Of a stretch of 64,000 bases of DNA, positions 54,177-63,932 are shown piece by piece. This DNA comes from Aeromonas veronii bv. veronii. Lineage in GTDB: Bacteria > Pseudomonadota > Gammaproteobacteria > Enterobacterales > Aeromonadaceae. Position numbers and translations under genes: made by a program. Below the pieces are notes generated by a model. The model worked only from the letters and a program-made list of their open reading frames with translations, was not told where the DNA came from and searched no databases. Location: contig NZ_CDDK01000007.1 in assembly GCF_000820225.1 (NCBI RefSeq), forward strand, positions 85,710 to 149,709, given 5' to 3'. The stretch's first letter is position 1. Every line of letters starts with the position of its first letter.

Positions 54177-56150
54177 ATGCGACTCTTTATCGCCGAGAAG
54201 CCCACGCTGGGCCGCGCCATTGCCGATGCCCTGCCCAAGCCCCACAAGAAGGGCGACGGTTTTATCGAAACAGCCCAGGGGGATGTGGTCACCTGGTGCA
54301 TCGGCCATCTGCTGGAGCAGGCCGAGCCCGATGCCTATGACGCCGCCTTCAAGCAGTGGCGGATGGAGCATCTCCCCATCATCCCCGCCCAGTGGCAGCT
54401 GGTGGCCAAGCCCAAGACCAAAACCCAGCTCACCGTCATCAAGCGGCTGATCAAACAGGCGGACTGCGTGGTCAACGCCGGTGACCCGGATAGGGAAGGG
54501 CAACTGCTGGTGGACGAGGTGATCGACTTTCTCGGCTACCCGAAAACCAAGCCGGTGCAGCGCTGCCTCATCAGCGATCTCAACCCACCCGCGGTGCGCC
54601 GCGCCCTCGACAAACTGAGGGATAACAAGGAGTTCGTGCCGCTGGCGGTCTCGGCGCTGGCCCGCAGTCGGGCCGACTGGCTCTACGGCATCAACATGAC
54701 CCGCGCCTACACCCTGCTCGGGCGCAAGGCCGGTTGCAGCGAGCTGCTCTCGGTTGGTCGGGTGCAGACCCCGCTGCTCGGGCTGGTGGTGCGGCGGGAT
54801 CTCGAGATCGAGGCCTTCGTGCCCAAACCCTTCTACGAGGTGCTGGCCCATCTGCTGACCGAGGGCAACGAGCGCTTCACCGCCAAGTGGCTGCCGTCCG
54901 AAGCCTGTCTACCGTGGCAAGATGAGGAGGGGCGGGTGCTCAACCGGGCGCTGGCCGACAAGGTGGTGAGCCGGATCAACGGCCAGCCTGCGCAAGTCGA
55001 ATCGGTGGAGGAGCAGGCCCGCAAGCAGGCGGCGCCGCTGCCTTACAACCTCTCCAGCCTGCAGATCGATGCCGCCAAGCGGTTCGGCATGGATGCCAAG
55101 CGGGTGCTCGACATCTGCCAAAGCCTCTACGAGCGTCACAAGCTCATCACCTATCCGCGCTCCGACAGCCGCTATCTGCCGACCGACCATTTCAAGCGGG
55201 CCGAGCAGGTGCGCGGTGCCATCGCCGCCACAGCGCCTGCGCTGGCCAAGGCGGTGAGCGAGGCAGACGGCAAGATCCGCAGCAAGGCGTGGAACGACAG
55301 CAAGGTGGATGCCCACCACGCCATCATCCCCACCGAGAAGCAGGGCAACCCCGCCACGCTGGGGGCCGACGAGGCGAAGCTCTATGGCCTGATTGCCCGC
55401 CAGTATCTGCTGCAGTTCTATCCCCCGTTCGAATACAACGACAGCAAGGTGCTGCTGCGCATCGCCGGTGGTCTGTTTCAGGCCAAGGCGCGGCGCATTC
55501 TCAAAGCGGGCTGGAAGGCACTGCTCGGGGTAGAAGAGGATGACGACGAAGAGAAAGCGGGCACGCTGCCTGCCCTGAAAGAGGGAGAGCAACTGCTGTG
55601 CGAGCGGGGCGAACTGCAGGAGAAAATGACCCAGCCGCCCAAGTCGTTCACCGATGCCACCCTGCTGGCGGCCATGACCGGCATCGCCCGCTATGTGCAG
55701 GATCCCGAGATCCGCAAGACCCTGCGCGACACCGATGGCCTCGGCACCGAAGCGACCCGAGCAGGCATTATCGACCTGCTGTTCAAGCGCCGCTTTCTGG
55801 TGCGTCAGGGCAAGAGCATCAAGGCGACCCCGACCGGACGGGCGCTGGTTCAGGCGTTGCCCGCGACAGCTACCACGCCGGATATGACGGCGCTGTGGGA
55901 GCAGAGCCTCGGCCAGATCGCCGAGCGTCACGGTAGCTACCAGCAGTTTATGGGGCCGCTCACCGAGCAGCTCAACGGCCTGATCGAGGGGGCGCGGCAG
56001 GACTCCGGCGCCAGCTTCAGCGCCCTGCCCAAGGAGGCGCCGGGTGCCGGTAAGCGGCGTTTTACCAAACGCAAGAGTCCGGCGGCCAGCACGACTGGCG
56101 GGCCCCGACCGCGCAAGACGGCCAGCAAGCGCCAGACCAGGGCGGCATAA
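54177..56150 (+). CDS. topB: DNA topoisomerase III
   Basis: A 657-aa type IA topoisomerase that decatenates DNA and works with RecQ-type helicases. The toprim domain opens [20 protein letters not shown] and includes [12 protein letters not shown] with the metal-binding acidic residues. The active-site tyrosine lies in [24 protein letters not shown] is another family motif. The C-terminal 35 residues are Lys/Arg-rich ([10 protein letters not shown]), a probable DNA-binding tail. The LexA box just upstream implies damage-inducible expression. Confidence 0.96.
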   Translation: MRLFIAEKPTLGRAIADALPKPHKKGDGFIETAQGDVVTWCIGHLLEQAEPDAYDAAFKQWRMEHLPIIPAQWQLVAKPKTKTQLTVIKRLIKQADCVVNAGDPDREGQLLVDEVIDFLGYPKTKPVQRCLISDLNPPAVRRALDKLRDNKEFVPLAVSALARSRADWLYGINMTRAYTLLGRKAGCSELLSVGRVQTPLLGLVVRRDLEIEAFVPKPFYEVLAHLLTEGNERFTAKWLPSEACLPWQDEEGRVLNRALADKVVSRINGQPAQVESVEEQARKQAAPLPYNLSSLQIDAAKRFGMDAKRVLDICQSLYERHKLITYPRSDSRYLPTDHFKRAEQVRGAIAATAPALAKAVSEADGKIRSKAWNDSKVDAHHAIIPTEKQGNPATLGADEAKLYGLIARQYLLQFYPPFEYNDSKVLLRIAGGLFQAKARRILKAGWKALLGVEEDDDEEKAGTLPALKEGEQLLCERGELQEKMTQPPKSFTDATLLAAMTGIARYVQDPEIRKTLRDTDGLGTEATRAGIIDLLFKRRFLVRQGKSIKATPTGRALVQALPATATTPDMTALWEQSLGQIAERHGSYQQFMGPLTEQLNGLIEGARQDSGASFSALPKEAPGAGKRRFTKRKSPAASTTGGPRPRKTASKRQTRAA

Positions 56151-56152
56151 CG

Positions 56153-56177
56153 AAAAAAGGCGCCCATCCCGGGCGCC
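56153..56177 (-). terminator. Terminator of the DUF417 gene (and possibly topB)
   Basis: GGCGCCC-GGGAT-GGGCGCC followed on the minus strand by six T residues. It lies between the convergent topB and DUF417 genes. Confidence 0.8.
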
Positions 56178-56190
56178 AAAGGCATTGTTG

Positions 56191-56631
56191 TCAGGCTGCC
56201 TGAGTGGACAAGCTGGCACGGATCCTGTGCTGGTAGTGCAGCACCACACCGAGAAACACCAGATCCTTGAACAGGAAGAACTCGGTGACTGGTACGCCAT
56301 CAACCACTTTCCAGACACCTGTCAGAGTCAGCAGGAAGCTCAGCGTCGCCAGGAAGGTGACGATAGCCCCCATGCTGCACCAGTAACCGATGCGAGGTTG
56401 CCACAGACCCACGACCAGTCCGATGGCGATCACTATCTCGACCATCCCGATCAGGTTCGATACGCTCTGTTCCGACAGGGGGCCATAGAGCCAGCTCATC
56501 AAGGGGTGGCTGGCTACCAGTGGTTTGATGGCGGCTGCCTCTGTCGGGGTAAACTTGAAGACGCCGATCCAGAGCAGGGTCAATACCACGCCCGACAGGG
56601 CGACCAGAAAGCCTTTGTCATGTTGCTGCAT
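56191..56631 (-). CDS. DUF417 (YkgB-like) membrane protein
   Basis: A 146-aa inner-membrane protein with four helices. AAGGAG precedes the ATG at 56631. WIGVFKFTPTEAAAIKPLV is the DUF417 signature and SWLYGPLSEQS follows as usual. The family's role is unknown; members are often linked to reactive chlorine or oxidant stress (E. coli RclC is one). It lies 14 nt after the AhpD-like gene, probably one operon. Confidence 0.88.
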   Translation of the reverse strand: MQQHDKGFLVALSGVVLTLLWIGVFKFTPTEAAAIKPLVASHPLMSWLYGPLSEQSVSNLIGMVEIVIAIGLVVGLWQPRIGYWCSMGAIVTFLATLSFLLTLTGVWKVVDGVPVTEFFLFKDLVFLGVVLHYQHRIRASLSTQAA

Positions 56632-56645
56632 GGGGGGCTCCTTGT

Positions 56646-57179
56646 TTAAGGGGTCAGAGTGACGGGCGGGAAGTCGATCTCGGTCGCCGCCAGGTGGTTG
56701 CCATAGTTGGTCAGGGTATTGACGACCACCTGGCCTAGCACCTCCAGCAGCAGCTCGTCATCTACGCCTGCGGCACGGGCGCTAGCAAGCTGCTCGTCAC
56801 TTATCACCCCGCGCTGACTGACCAGCGCGGTTGCCAGTTGCAGCAGGGCGTGATCAAGGGGAGCCGAGGCTTGGCCGAGTCGGGCAGCCCGGATCTCCTG
56901 GGCCGAGAATCTGGCCTTGCCCGCCAGTAGTGTGTGGGCAGACAAACAGTATTGGCAGGCGTTGGCTTGACCTATGGCCAGTGCCAGCAACTCCCGTTGT
57001 GGGGCAGTGAGGCGCCCCTTGCCAAGCGCCTCGGCAAAGCCCAGGAAGCCATTGAGCAGGGCTGGCGAGTGGGCCAGGGTAGCGTAGAGGTTGGGCACCA
57101 TGCCCAGATTGCGGTGCAGGGTGGTCAGGGTCTGGGCGGCTGCGGGTTGCGGTTGGGATACGGGTTGGATACGGCTCAT
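56646..57179 (-). CDS. AhpD-like alkylhydroperoxidase / carboxymuconolactone decarboxylase family protein
   Basis: A 177-aa protein. AGGAGAGG precedes ATG 57179. The catalytic-type motif ANACQYCLSAH has a CxxC and following histidine as in AhpD proteins. These use the thiols to reduce peroxides. It is divergent from an AraC regulator gene and co-oriented with the DUF417 gene, consistent with an oxidant-response operon. Confidence 0.88.
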   Translation of the reverse strand: MSRIQPVSQPQPAAAQTLTTLHRNLGMVPNLYATLAHSPALLNGFLGFAEALGKGRLTAPQRELLALAIGQANACQYCLSAHTLLAGKARFSAQEIRAARLGQASAPLDHALLQLATALVSQRGVISDEQLASARAAGVDDELLLEVLGQVVVNTLTNYGNHLAATEIDFPPVTLTP

Positions 57180-57280
57180 GATCCTCTCCTGTGGTAGTGA
57201 AGGTACGGGAGACAGTGTGCCGTCATTCGTGATACGGTTTATCTCTCATCGTCTGCAAATAAATACTATTCGTCTCAAAT

Positions 57281-58111
57281 ATGGATCCGCTCTCTGCCCT
57301 GTTGGTTCATGCCTCCCCCGAAGCCAAGATCTTCTTCGCCGGCAACCTGTGCCAGAACTCCTCCAGTGATGATTATCCTAGTGGCGGACATCTTCATCTG
57401 CTGCGCAGCGGTTCCGTCATGCTGCGTGAAGAGGGGGGAGCCAGCTTGCTGCTCGAGGAGCCGACCCTGATCCTGTTCCCTCGGGGACGTCCTCACAAGC
57501 TTGAACCCAGAACGCTGGGGGGTTGTGATTTGGTGTGCGCCAATGTCGCATTCGGCAAGGGGGGATCATCGCCGTTGCAACTGGCATTACCGGGCTCGCT
57601 GGTGCTGCCGCTAAGGGAGTTGCCTGCCCTGACGCCGGTGCTGAACCAGTTGTTTGACGAGGCGTTTCACCCCCGCTACGGGCAGGATCCGCTGATCTCC
57701 CGCTTGCTGGAGGTACTGTTGATCCTGCTGCTGCGTCATCTGGTCGAGCAAGGGGTGTGTCAGCAGGGGATGCTGGCAGGTATTTCCGATCCCCAGTTGG
57801 CCAAGGCGATCTCGGTGATGCATCAGCGTGGGGATGAACCCTGGACGGTGGCCACGCTGGCGCGGGAGGCCGGCATGTCGCGGGCCCGCTTTGCCGCGAG
57901 GTTTCAGGAGCGGGTCGGTCAAGCGCCGCTTGGTTATCTGACCCACTGGCGCATGGCGCGAGCCTGCCAGCAACTACTGGCGGGGGAGCCCATGGTGCAG
58001 GTGGCGCTGGGGGCGGGGTATAGCAGCAGTGTTGCCTTTGGTCGGGCATTCGAGCGGGAGCTGGGGGTGAGCCCGGGGCGCTGGCTCAAGGCGCAACAAC
58101 AAGCCGAATAA
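57281..58111 (+). CDS. AraC-family regulator with cupin domain
   Basis: A 276-aa regulator. The N-terminal domain is of the cupin_6 type (MDPLSALLVHASPEAKIFFAG at the very start, quoted in part as LSALLVHASPEAK), and the C-terminal AraC domain holds TVATLAREAGMSRARFAARF and GYSSSVAFGRAF. Cupin_6 regulators include RclR, which senses reactive chlorine through cysteines; C24 and C107 region cysteines are present here. It is about 100 bp divergent from the AhpD/DUF417 genes and probably controls them. Confidence 0.88.
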   Translation: MDPLSALLVHASPEAKIFFAGNLCQNSSSDDYPSGGHLHLLRSGSVMLREEGGASLLLEEPTLILFPRGRPHKLEPRTLGGCDLVCANVAFGKGGSSPLQLALPGSLVLPLRELPALTPVLNQLFDEAFHPRYGQDPLISRLLEVLLILLLRHLVEQGVCQQGMLAGISDPQLAKAISVMHQRGDEPWTVATLAREAGMSRARFAARFQERVGQAPLGYLTHWRMARACQQLLAGEPMVQVALGAGYSSSVAFGRAFERELGVSPGRWLKAQQQAE

Positions 58112-58137
58112 AAAATGGGGCAGCCAGTGGCTGCCCC
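58109..58137 (-). terminator. Bidirectional hairpin between the AraC gene and ktrB
   Basis: GGGGCAGCC-AGT-GGCTGCCCC, 9-bp stem; on the minus strand it is followed by ATTTTTT, giving a good terminator for ktrAB. Confidence 0.85.
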
Positions 58138-58151
58138 GTGTTCATAACCGG

Positions 58152-59507
58152 TCAGCCGGTATAGACGTTCTCTTCCGGATAACGGATGCGGGTCTCGACC
58201 GGGCGGGCCAGCATAAAGGCCAGGGTGAGGGGGCCGAGACGTCCGCAGATCATCACCAGTACCAGGATCAGCTTGCCCGGCTCGCTCAGGGAGGCGGTGA
58301 TGCCGGTGGAGAGGCCGACGGTGGCAAATGCCGAGATGGTCTCGAACATGATTTTGTCGAACGGCAGATCCTCGGTCACCATCAGCAGGAACATCGCCAG
58401 CATCAGCACCATGGTGCTGACGATAATGATGGCCAGCGAGCGGGTCACGATCTGGGGCGACAGGGTGCGGCCAAAAGCGGTGACATGGGGTCGTTTGGTC
58501 AGAAACGCCTTGGTTGCCAGCAGCACTACGGCGAAGGTGGTGACTTTGATACCGCCACCGGTCGAGGTGGCACCGGCACCGATAAACATCAGCATCATCA
58601 GGAACAGCAGCGCCGCCGGGGTCATCAGCCCGATATCTATGGTATTGAAACCGGCGGTACGGGCACTGGCAGACTGGAAGAAGGCAGCCAGCAGCTGGCC
58701 ACCGATACCTGCCTTGCCGAGGGTGCCCGGGTTGTTGTGTTCCAGCAGCCAGAACATCAGGGTACCGGCCAGCAGCAGCGCCGGGGTCATCAGCAGCATC
58801 AGCTTGCTGTGCAGCTTCAGCTTGCGCCAGCGGCGGTTGCGCACCAGATCGACGATGACGGTAAAGCCGATCCCCCCCAGGATCAGCAGGCCGGCGATGG
58901 TCAGGCTGATGATGGGGTCGTCCCTATAGTCCATGAGGTTGTTGGCAAACAGCGAAAAACCGGCGTTGTTGAAGGCCGAGACCGCGTGGAAGAAGCTGAC
59001 ATAGAGGCCGTGCACCCACCCCATCTCGGGCACCCAGCGGATCGCCATGATGCCGGTACCAATCAGCTGGGCGATAAAGGCGAACAACACGATCCGTTTG
59101 ACCAGCTGAATGATGTTGACCGAGCCCTCCTGTCCCAGCGCCTCCTTGGCCAGTACCTGTTGGCGCAGACCGACCCGCTTGCTGAAGATGGCTATCAGCA
59201 GCAGGGTCATGGTCATCTGGCCCAGACCGCCGATCTCCATCAGCATCAGCAGGAAAATCTGCCCCTGCAGGGTGAAGGCGGTGCCGGTATCCACCACGCC
59301 AAGACCTGTCACGCTGATGGCCGAGGTGGCGGTAAACAGGGCGTTGACGAAGGTGACCTCGCCATTGTGGCTGGAGGGTTGCACCAGAAAGATGGTGCCA
59401 ATCAGCAGAATGATCAGAAAGCTGCCGAGGATCAGCCGGGCTTCGCTCCAGCGAGAGTCCTGCTCCCGATGGAGGGCGAAGGCGTAGCTGCTGCGCCAGT
59501 TGATCAT
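58152..59507 (-). CDS. ktrB: Potassium-translocating subunit KtrB
   Basis: A 451-aa inner-membrane K+ (Na+-coupled) transporter with four pore modules. Filter-like segments include ATSAISVTGLGVVDT, FNNAGFSL, SARTAGFNTIDIG and FATVGLSTGIT, each with the glycine of the selectivity filter. The GAGATSTGGGIKV stretch forms the gating loop. It overlaps ktrA by 4 nt. Confidence 0.94.
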   Translation of the reverse strand: MINWRSSYAFALHREQDSRWSEARLILGSFLIILLIGTIFLVQPSSHNGEVTFVNALFTATSAISVTGLGVVDTGTAFTLQGQIFLLMLMEIGGLGQMTMTLLLIAIFSKRVGLRQQVLAKEALGQEGSVNIIQLVKRIVLFAFIAQLIGTGIMAIRWVPEMGWVHGLYVSFFHAVSAFNNAGFSLFANNLMDYRDDPIISLTIAGLLILGGIGFTVIVDLVRNRRWRKLKLHSKLMLLMTPALLLAGTLMFWLLEHNNPGTLGKAGIGGQLLAAFFQSASARTAGFNTIDIGLMTPAALLFLMMLMFIGAGATSTGGGIKVTTFAVVLLATKAFLTKRPHVTAFGRTLSPQIVTRSLAIIIVSTMVLMLAMFLLMVTEDLPFDKIMFETISAFATVGLSTGITASLSEPGKLILVLVMICGRLGPLTLAFMLARPVETRIRYPEENVYTG

Positions 59508-60157
59508 AGGGTTTCGAGCCAGTGGTCGATGGCGTGCTTGTTGCCCGCCAGGATCAGGATGTCGCCCAGTTGCAGCTCCATCTTGCCGGTCAGTACGTTG
59601 TGCAGCACGTCACCACGCTTGATGGCGAGCAGCTGGAAATCGCTCTGTTGCAGCAGATGGAAGTCGCCCAGTTCCCGGCCGTTCTGTTGCAGGCCGATCA
59701 CGAACTCGGTCAGCACCATGTCGTGGCCCAGCTCCAGATAGTCGAACAGCCGGTTGTCCAGCATGCTCTGGGCGACCCGGCGGCCCATGTCCCACTCCGG
59801 GTTGATCACCTTGTCGGCGCCCACTTTCTGCAGGATCTTGGCGTGGAACTTGTCGCGCGCCTTGACCCACACCTTCTTCACGCCTGCCTCTTTCAAGACG
59901 AGGGTGGTGAGGATGCTGGTCTCCAGGTTGTCACCGATGGCAACGAAGACGATATCGAAATTGGCCAGTCCCAGCTCGGCCACGGTGGCCTCGTCGGTGG
60001 CGTCGGCCACGATAACGTGATTGCAGAGGGCGGCGATTTGCCGGGTCTTGCTCTCGTCGATATCGATGGCCAGTACTTCGGCATCTTGCCGTTGCAGCTC
60101 TTCGCACAGCGCGCTGCCAAACAGGCCCAGGCCGATGACGGCAAACTGGTTGTTCAT
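59504..60157 (-). CDS. ktrA: Potassium channel regulatory subunit KtrA
   Basis: A 217-aa cytoplasmic RCK protein. The RCK-N domain has the Rossmann loop GLGLFGSALCEEL and the acidic end of strand two (AIDIDE), binding ATP/NAD. The C-terminal RCK-C domain (from about 140) contains GKMELQLGDILILAG. It forms the octameric ring that gates KtrB. First gene of ktrAB on the minus strand. Confidence 0.95.
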   Translation of the reverse strand: MNNQFAVIGLGLFGSALCEELQRQDAEVLAIDIDESKTRQIAALCNHVIVADATDEATVAELGLANFDIVFVAIGDNLETSILTTLVLKEAGVKKVWVKARDKFHAKILQKVGADKVINPEWDMGRRVAQSMLDNRLFDYLELGHDMVLTEFVIGLQQNGRELGDFHLLQQSDFQLLAIKRGDVLHNVLTGKMELQLGDILILAGNKHAIDHWLETL

Positions 60158-60284
60158 GAGTTATTCCTCAGCAGTTGAAGTCGCCTACTCTAAACCACTG
60201 CTATTCCCCCGAAAAGGGCTCGGGTTTTTCGTCATGGGGCAACTTGAGGTAGACTGCGCCCTTGCACCAAGCCGGGATAGACCG

Positions 60285-61322
60285 ATGAAACTGAATGCCA
60301 ACGCCTCCTTGTTGAAGCTCAACACCCTTGCCCTCGATGCGTACTGCCTCTGGCTGGCCGAGGTGGAGCAGGTTGCCGATCTGGCGACCCTGCGTGCTGA
60401 TCCACAGCTCAACCAGCTGCCGCGCCTCAATCTGGGCGGCGGCAGCAACATGCTCTTCACCACCGATTTTCTCGGTCTGGTGGTGCTCAACCGGCTCAAG
60501 GGGATTACCGCTGAAGATGGTGGCGATCACTGGTTGCTCCATGTGGCGGCCGGTGAAGATTGGCATCAGCTGGTGCGCCATACCTTGCAACAGGGCTGGT
60601 TCGGGCTGGAGAATCTGGCGCTCATTCCCGGTACGGTCGGTGCAGCGCCGGTGCAGAACATCGGTGCGTATGGCGTTGAGCTGGCCGACTTCTGCGCCTA
60701 TGTCGAGGCGTTCAACTGGCAGAGTGGCGAGATTGAACGGATCGCGGCGGCAGAGTGCCGCTTCGGTTATCGCGACAGCATTTTCAAACACGAGTATCAG
60801 GATTCTCACCTGATCACCGCCGTCGGGCTCAAACTGCCCAAGGCGTGGCGGCCGGTGCTCGGCTATGGCCCGCTGGCGGCGCTCGGTGATGAGCCTCCGG
60901 CGCAGGCCATCTTCGATACCGTCTGTGCCACCCGCATGGCCAAGCTGCCGGATCCTGCGGTGCTCGGCAATGCGGGCAGCTTCTTCAAGAATCCGGTGGT
61001 GCCTGCCGCGCTGGCGGAGTCGCTCAAGTCGCGCTACCCGCAGATGCCCTGCTATCCGGCCGGAGAAGGGCAGGCCAAGCTGGCGGCGGGCTGGCTCATC
61101 GATCAGTGCGGTCTGAAAGGTTTCGCCATTGGCCGTGCCGCCGTTCATCAGGAGCAGGCGCTGGTGTTGGTCAATCTGGGGGGCGCCAGTGCCATGGAGC
61201 TGATCGCGCTGGCGGCTCATGTCCGTGACAGCGTGGAGCAGACGTTTGGCGTGGTGCTGGAGCACGAGGTGCGTTTTATGGGTACGCATGGTGAAACCTG
61301 GCTCGACGAGGTGCTCTCATGA
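60285..61322 (+). CDS. murB: UDP-N-acetylenolpyruvoylglucosamine reductase
   Basis: A 345-aa FAD enzyme that completes UDP-MurNAc synthesis for peptidoglycan. Start MKLNANASLLKLNT is chosen by homology (E. coli 342 aa). LNLGGGSNMLF binds FAD, LALIPGTVGAAPVQNIGAYG is conserved, and NAGSFFKNPVV contains the catalytic serine. The final glutamate lies in LEHEVRFMG. birA overlaps by 4 nt. Confidence 0.96.
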   Translation: MKLNANASLLKLNTLALDAYCLWLAEVEQVADLATLRADPQLNQLPRLNLGGGSNMLFTTDFLGLVVLNRLKGITAEDGGDHWLLHVAAGEDWHQLVRHTLQQGWFGLENLALIPGTVGAAPVQNIGAYGVELADFCAYVEAFNWQSGEIERIAAAECRFGYRDSIFKHEYQDSHLITAVGLKLPKAWRPVLGYGPLAALGDEPPAQAIFDTVCATRMAKLPDPAVLGNAGSFFKNPVVPAALAESLKSRYPQMPCYPAGEGQAKLAAGWLIDQCGLKGFAIGRAAVHQEQALVLVNLGGASAMELIALAAHVRDSVEQTFGVVLEHEVRFMGTHGETWLDEVLS

Positions 61323-62284
61323 CCCTTACTCCCATCAGACAGACCCTGATCACTCTGCTTAGCGACGGTCAGTTTCACTCCGGCGAACAGCTGGGTGAGC
61401 AGCTCGGCATCAGCCGGGCGGCGGTGAGCAAACACATGGCGGCGCTCAAGGAGCTGGGGCTGGATCTCTTTAGCCTGACCGGCAAGGGCTACCGGCTGGC
61501 GGTGCCGATGGCGCTCTATGATCAGGCTACCTTGCAGGCACTGGCCCCGATGGCACCGGTGCACTGTTTTCCGGTCATTGGCTCGACCAATCAACACCTG
61601 CTGGATCGGGTCAATGAGCTGCGCTCCGGCGAGAGCTGTCTGGCCGAGTGTCAGACAGCCGGGCGCGGTCGTCGTGGCAAACCCTGGATTTCGCCGTTCG
61701 GTTGCCAGCTGATCCTCAGCATGTACTGGCGACTCGAACAAGGCATGGCTGCGGCCATGGGGCTGAGTCTGGCGGTCGGCGTGGCAGTGGTTGAAGCGCT
61801 GGAGTCCCTTGGTTATCAGGGGGTCGAGCTCAAGTGGCCGAATGACCTCTACTATCAGGGCCGCAAGCTGGCGGGCATTCTGGTAGAGATGAGCGGTAGC
61901 GCCGGGGCCAGCTGTCATCTGGTGATCGGCATCGGTCTCAATCTGGCGATGCCTGCCCGCGAAGGTGAGAAGATCGATCAGGCCTGGGCCGAGCTGCGCC
62001 ACATCAATCCCGAGCTGGTCGATCGCAATCAGTTGGCGGCCCGGATGATCGTCCATCTGCAGCGGGCGCTGCACACCTTTGAGCAGCAGGGGCTGGCAAG
62101 CTTTGTCGATGACTGGAACCGGCTCGATCACTTTGCCGGTCGCCCGGTGCGCTTGTTGATGGGGGATCAGGAGATCCGCGGCATCGCCCGTGGCATCGAC
62201 GATCGCGGCGCCCTGCGGCTGGAGACGGAGGAGGGCACCAAGTTCTATCTGGGTGGCGAACTCTCCCTGCGCCGGGGGGATTGA
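61319..62284 (+). CDS. birA: Biotin operon repressor / biotin-protein ligase
   Basis: A 321-aa bifunctional protein. An N-terminal winged helix (QLGEQLGISRAAVSKHM, residues about 23-39) binds the bio operator. The ligase has GRGRRGKPWISPFG (biotinyl-AMP loop) and KWPNDLYYQGRKLAGIL. It attaches biotin to acetyl-CoA carboxylase. The murB-birA-coaA order matches E. coli. Confidence 0.96.
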   Translation: MTLTPIRQTLITLLSDGQFHSGEQLGEQLGISRAAVSKHMAALKELGLDLFSLTGKGYRLAVPMALYDQATLQALAPMAPVHCFPVIGSTNQHLLDRVNELRSGESCLAECQTAGRGRRGKPWISPFGCQLILSMYWRLEQGMAAAMGLSLAVGVAVVEALESLGYQGVELKWPNDLYYQGRKLAGILVEMSGSAGASCHLVIGIGLNLAMPAREGEKIDQAWAELRHINPELVDRNQLAARMIVHLQRALHTFEQQGLASFVDDWNRLDHFAGRPVRLLMGDQEIRGIARGIDDRGALRLETEEGTKFYLGGELSLRRGD

Positions 62285-62315
62285 GGGTCAGCAAGGCCGC
62301 TCATGATGCCAAACA

Positions 62316-62343
62316 GAAGAGGGGGCCCGCGGGCCCCCTCTTC
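62316..62343. terminator. Bidirectional terminator between birA and coaA
   Basis: A perfect 28-nt palindrome, GAAGAGGGGGCCCG and its complement, between convergent genes. Confidence 0.75.
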
Positions 62344-62364
62344 GTTATCCGGCAACCGCTGTCA

Positions 62365-63303
62365 TCATTTACGCAGCTTGATCTGCTCTATAGCGTGCTC
62401 ATGGCCCTTGGTCATGATCAGGTTGGCTCGCTCACGAGTTGGCAGGATATTCTCTTGCAAATTCAGATAGTTGATATCTTGCCAGATGTTGCTGGCGATC
62501 TGGGTTGCCTCACTCTCCGTCAGCTTGGCGTAGTTATGGAAATAGGAGTCGGGATCCGAGAAGGCGCCGCTGCGGAATTTCAGGAAGCGTTCGATATACC
62601 AGGTACGCAGCAGTTCGGCATCGGCATCCACATAGATGGAGAAGTCGACGAAGTCCGACACGAAGACCCGATGGGGCTCCTGAGGGTAGTCCATGCCGCT
62701 TTGCAGCACATTGAGCCCTTCCAGGATCAGAATGTCCGGCTGCTCCACCACCTTCTTCTCATCGGGAATGATGTCGTAGATAAGGTGGGAGTAAACCGGC
62801 GCTTCGACCTTCTCGTGACCGGCGCGGATGTTGGCGACAAACTCCACCAGATGGCGGATGTCGTAGGATTCCGGGAACCCCTTGCGGCGCATCAGGCCGC
62901 GCTCTTCCAGTACCTTGTTGGGATAGAGGAAGCCGTCGGTGGTGACCAGTTCCACCCGCGGGTGTTCCGGCCAGCGCTCCAGCAGGGCCTGCAGAATACG
63001 GGCCGTGGTACTTTTGCCCCCCGCCACGCTGCCGGCAATACTGATGATGTAGGTGCCCTTGCCGCGAGACTGGCCGAGGAACTGCTCCAGCACTCGGCTG
63101 CGACGCTGTTTGGCTTTGACATAGAGATTGAGCAGGCGGGAGAGAGGCAGATAGATCTCTTCCACTTCTCGCAATGACACCTTCTCGTTGATCCCGCGCA
63201 GGGTCTGCAGGTCGTGTTCGGTCAGGGTCAGGGGGACCGAATCGCGCAATAACGCCCATTGTTCGCGGGTGAATTGCAGATAGGGGTTATGCTCTGTCGT
63301 CAT
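62365..63303 (-). CDS. coaA: Pantothenate kinase (type I)
   Basis: A 312-aa enzyme catalysing the first, CoA-inhibited step of coenzyme A synthesis. Start at 63303 ([16 protein letters not shown]); the frame runs further up through the tRNA region but that is not coding. Walker A is GSVAGGKST (near 95) and [20 protein letters not shown] and LEGLNVLQ are typical of the PRK-like kinase fold. Confidence 0.96.
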   Translation of the reverse strand: MTTEHNPYLQFTREQWALLRDSVPLTLTEHDLQTLRGINEKVSLREVEEIYLPLSRLLNLYVKAKQRRSRVLEQFLGQSRGKGTYIISIAGSVAGGKSTTARILQALLERWPEHPRVELVTTDGFLYPNKVLEERGLMRRKGFPESYDIRHLVEFVANIRAGHEKVEAPVYSHLIYDIIPDEKKVVEQPDILILEGLNVLQSGMDYPQEPHRVFVSDFVDFSIYVDADAELLRTWYIERFLKFRSGAFSDPDSYFHNYAKLTESEATQIASNIWQDINYLNLQENILPTRERANLIMTKGHEHAIEQIKLRK

Positions 63304-63443
63304 GGTGTCATCACTGTTTCTTGGGCACGGCGACCATACACCAAGGGTGGGGGAGCGACAAGGGACGCAGCAGGATTGGCTTGTTTGCCCCCGCTTTTTT
63401 GCAAACTTCCCAGCAATAAAGCATATTTTGCCGGGTTCAATGG

Positions 63444-63472
63444 TTGCATCCCCCAAAACCTTACAATAAAAT
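63444..63472 (+). promoter_or_regulatory. Promoter of the tRNA-Tyr/tRNA-Gly/tuf unit
   Basis: TTGCAT and TAAAAT are separated by exactly 17 bp and followed by the GC-rich discriminator GCGCGAC, typical of stringently controlled stable-RNA operons. The start would be about 90 nt before the first tRNA. Confidence 0.65.
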
Positions 63473-63566
63473 GCGCGACGCTTGACTGTCTGTCGTCTAT
63501 TTGCCGTGCAAAAGCGATAAACACAACGGGTGCAAGCAGAATTACCGTTGTGACAATCTGGCGTCT

Positions 63567-63651
63567 GGAGGGGTTCCCGAGCGGCCAAAGGGATCAGACT
63601 GTAAATCTGACGGCTCTGCCTTCGAAGGTTCGAATCCTTCTCCCTCCACCA
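63567..63651 (+). tRNA. tyrU: tRNA-Tyr (anticodon GTA)
   Basis: An 85-nt tRNA with long variable arm. Acceptor GGAGGGG pairs with the 3' strand CTCCCTCC, the anticodon stem-loop CAGACTGTAAATCTG carries GTA, and CCA is encoded at 63649-63651. Confidence 0.98.
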
Positions 63652-63689
63652 TATTTCTCTGCGGTTTGAGTTCTTTGGGTTAGAGAAAT

Positions 63690-63764
<75 letters not shown>

Positions 63765-63768
63765 AGAT

Positions 63769-63840
63769 GCTGATATGGCTCAGGCGTTAGCAGAGCCGCA
63801 CCCTAGGGTGAGTTCGGCAAGCGAACCAGCCATCAGTACC
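63769..63840 (+). pseudogene. Decayed tRNA-Thr lacking its anticodon loop
   Basis: The first 15 nt, GCTGATATGGCTCAG, are identical to E. coli thrT, which occupies the same position (glyT-thrT-tufB). The D-stem GCTC/GAGC survives. The anticodon arm reads CACCC-TA-GGGTG, so the stem is kept but the 7-nt loop is reduced to 2 nt and the anticodon is gone. The T-arm is replaced by GTTCG-GCAAG-CGAAC. The acceptor end ATCAGT still pairs with GCTGAT (one G-T pair) but ends ACCT rather than ACCA. It cannot decode; it may persist as a processing or leader structure before tuf. Confidence 0.75.
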
Positions 63841-63932
63841 TCTCTCTTTCCCACCAGATTCAAATCCATCATATAAACTGTTCTGTGGTTAGCTTGCCAC
63901 CGCGTACTCAGCGTTAGTTTAGAGGGACGATC

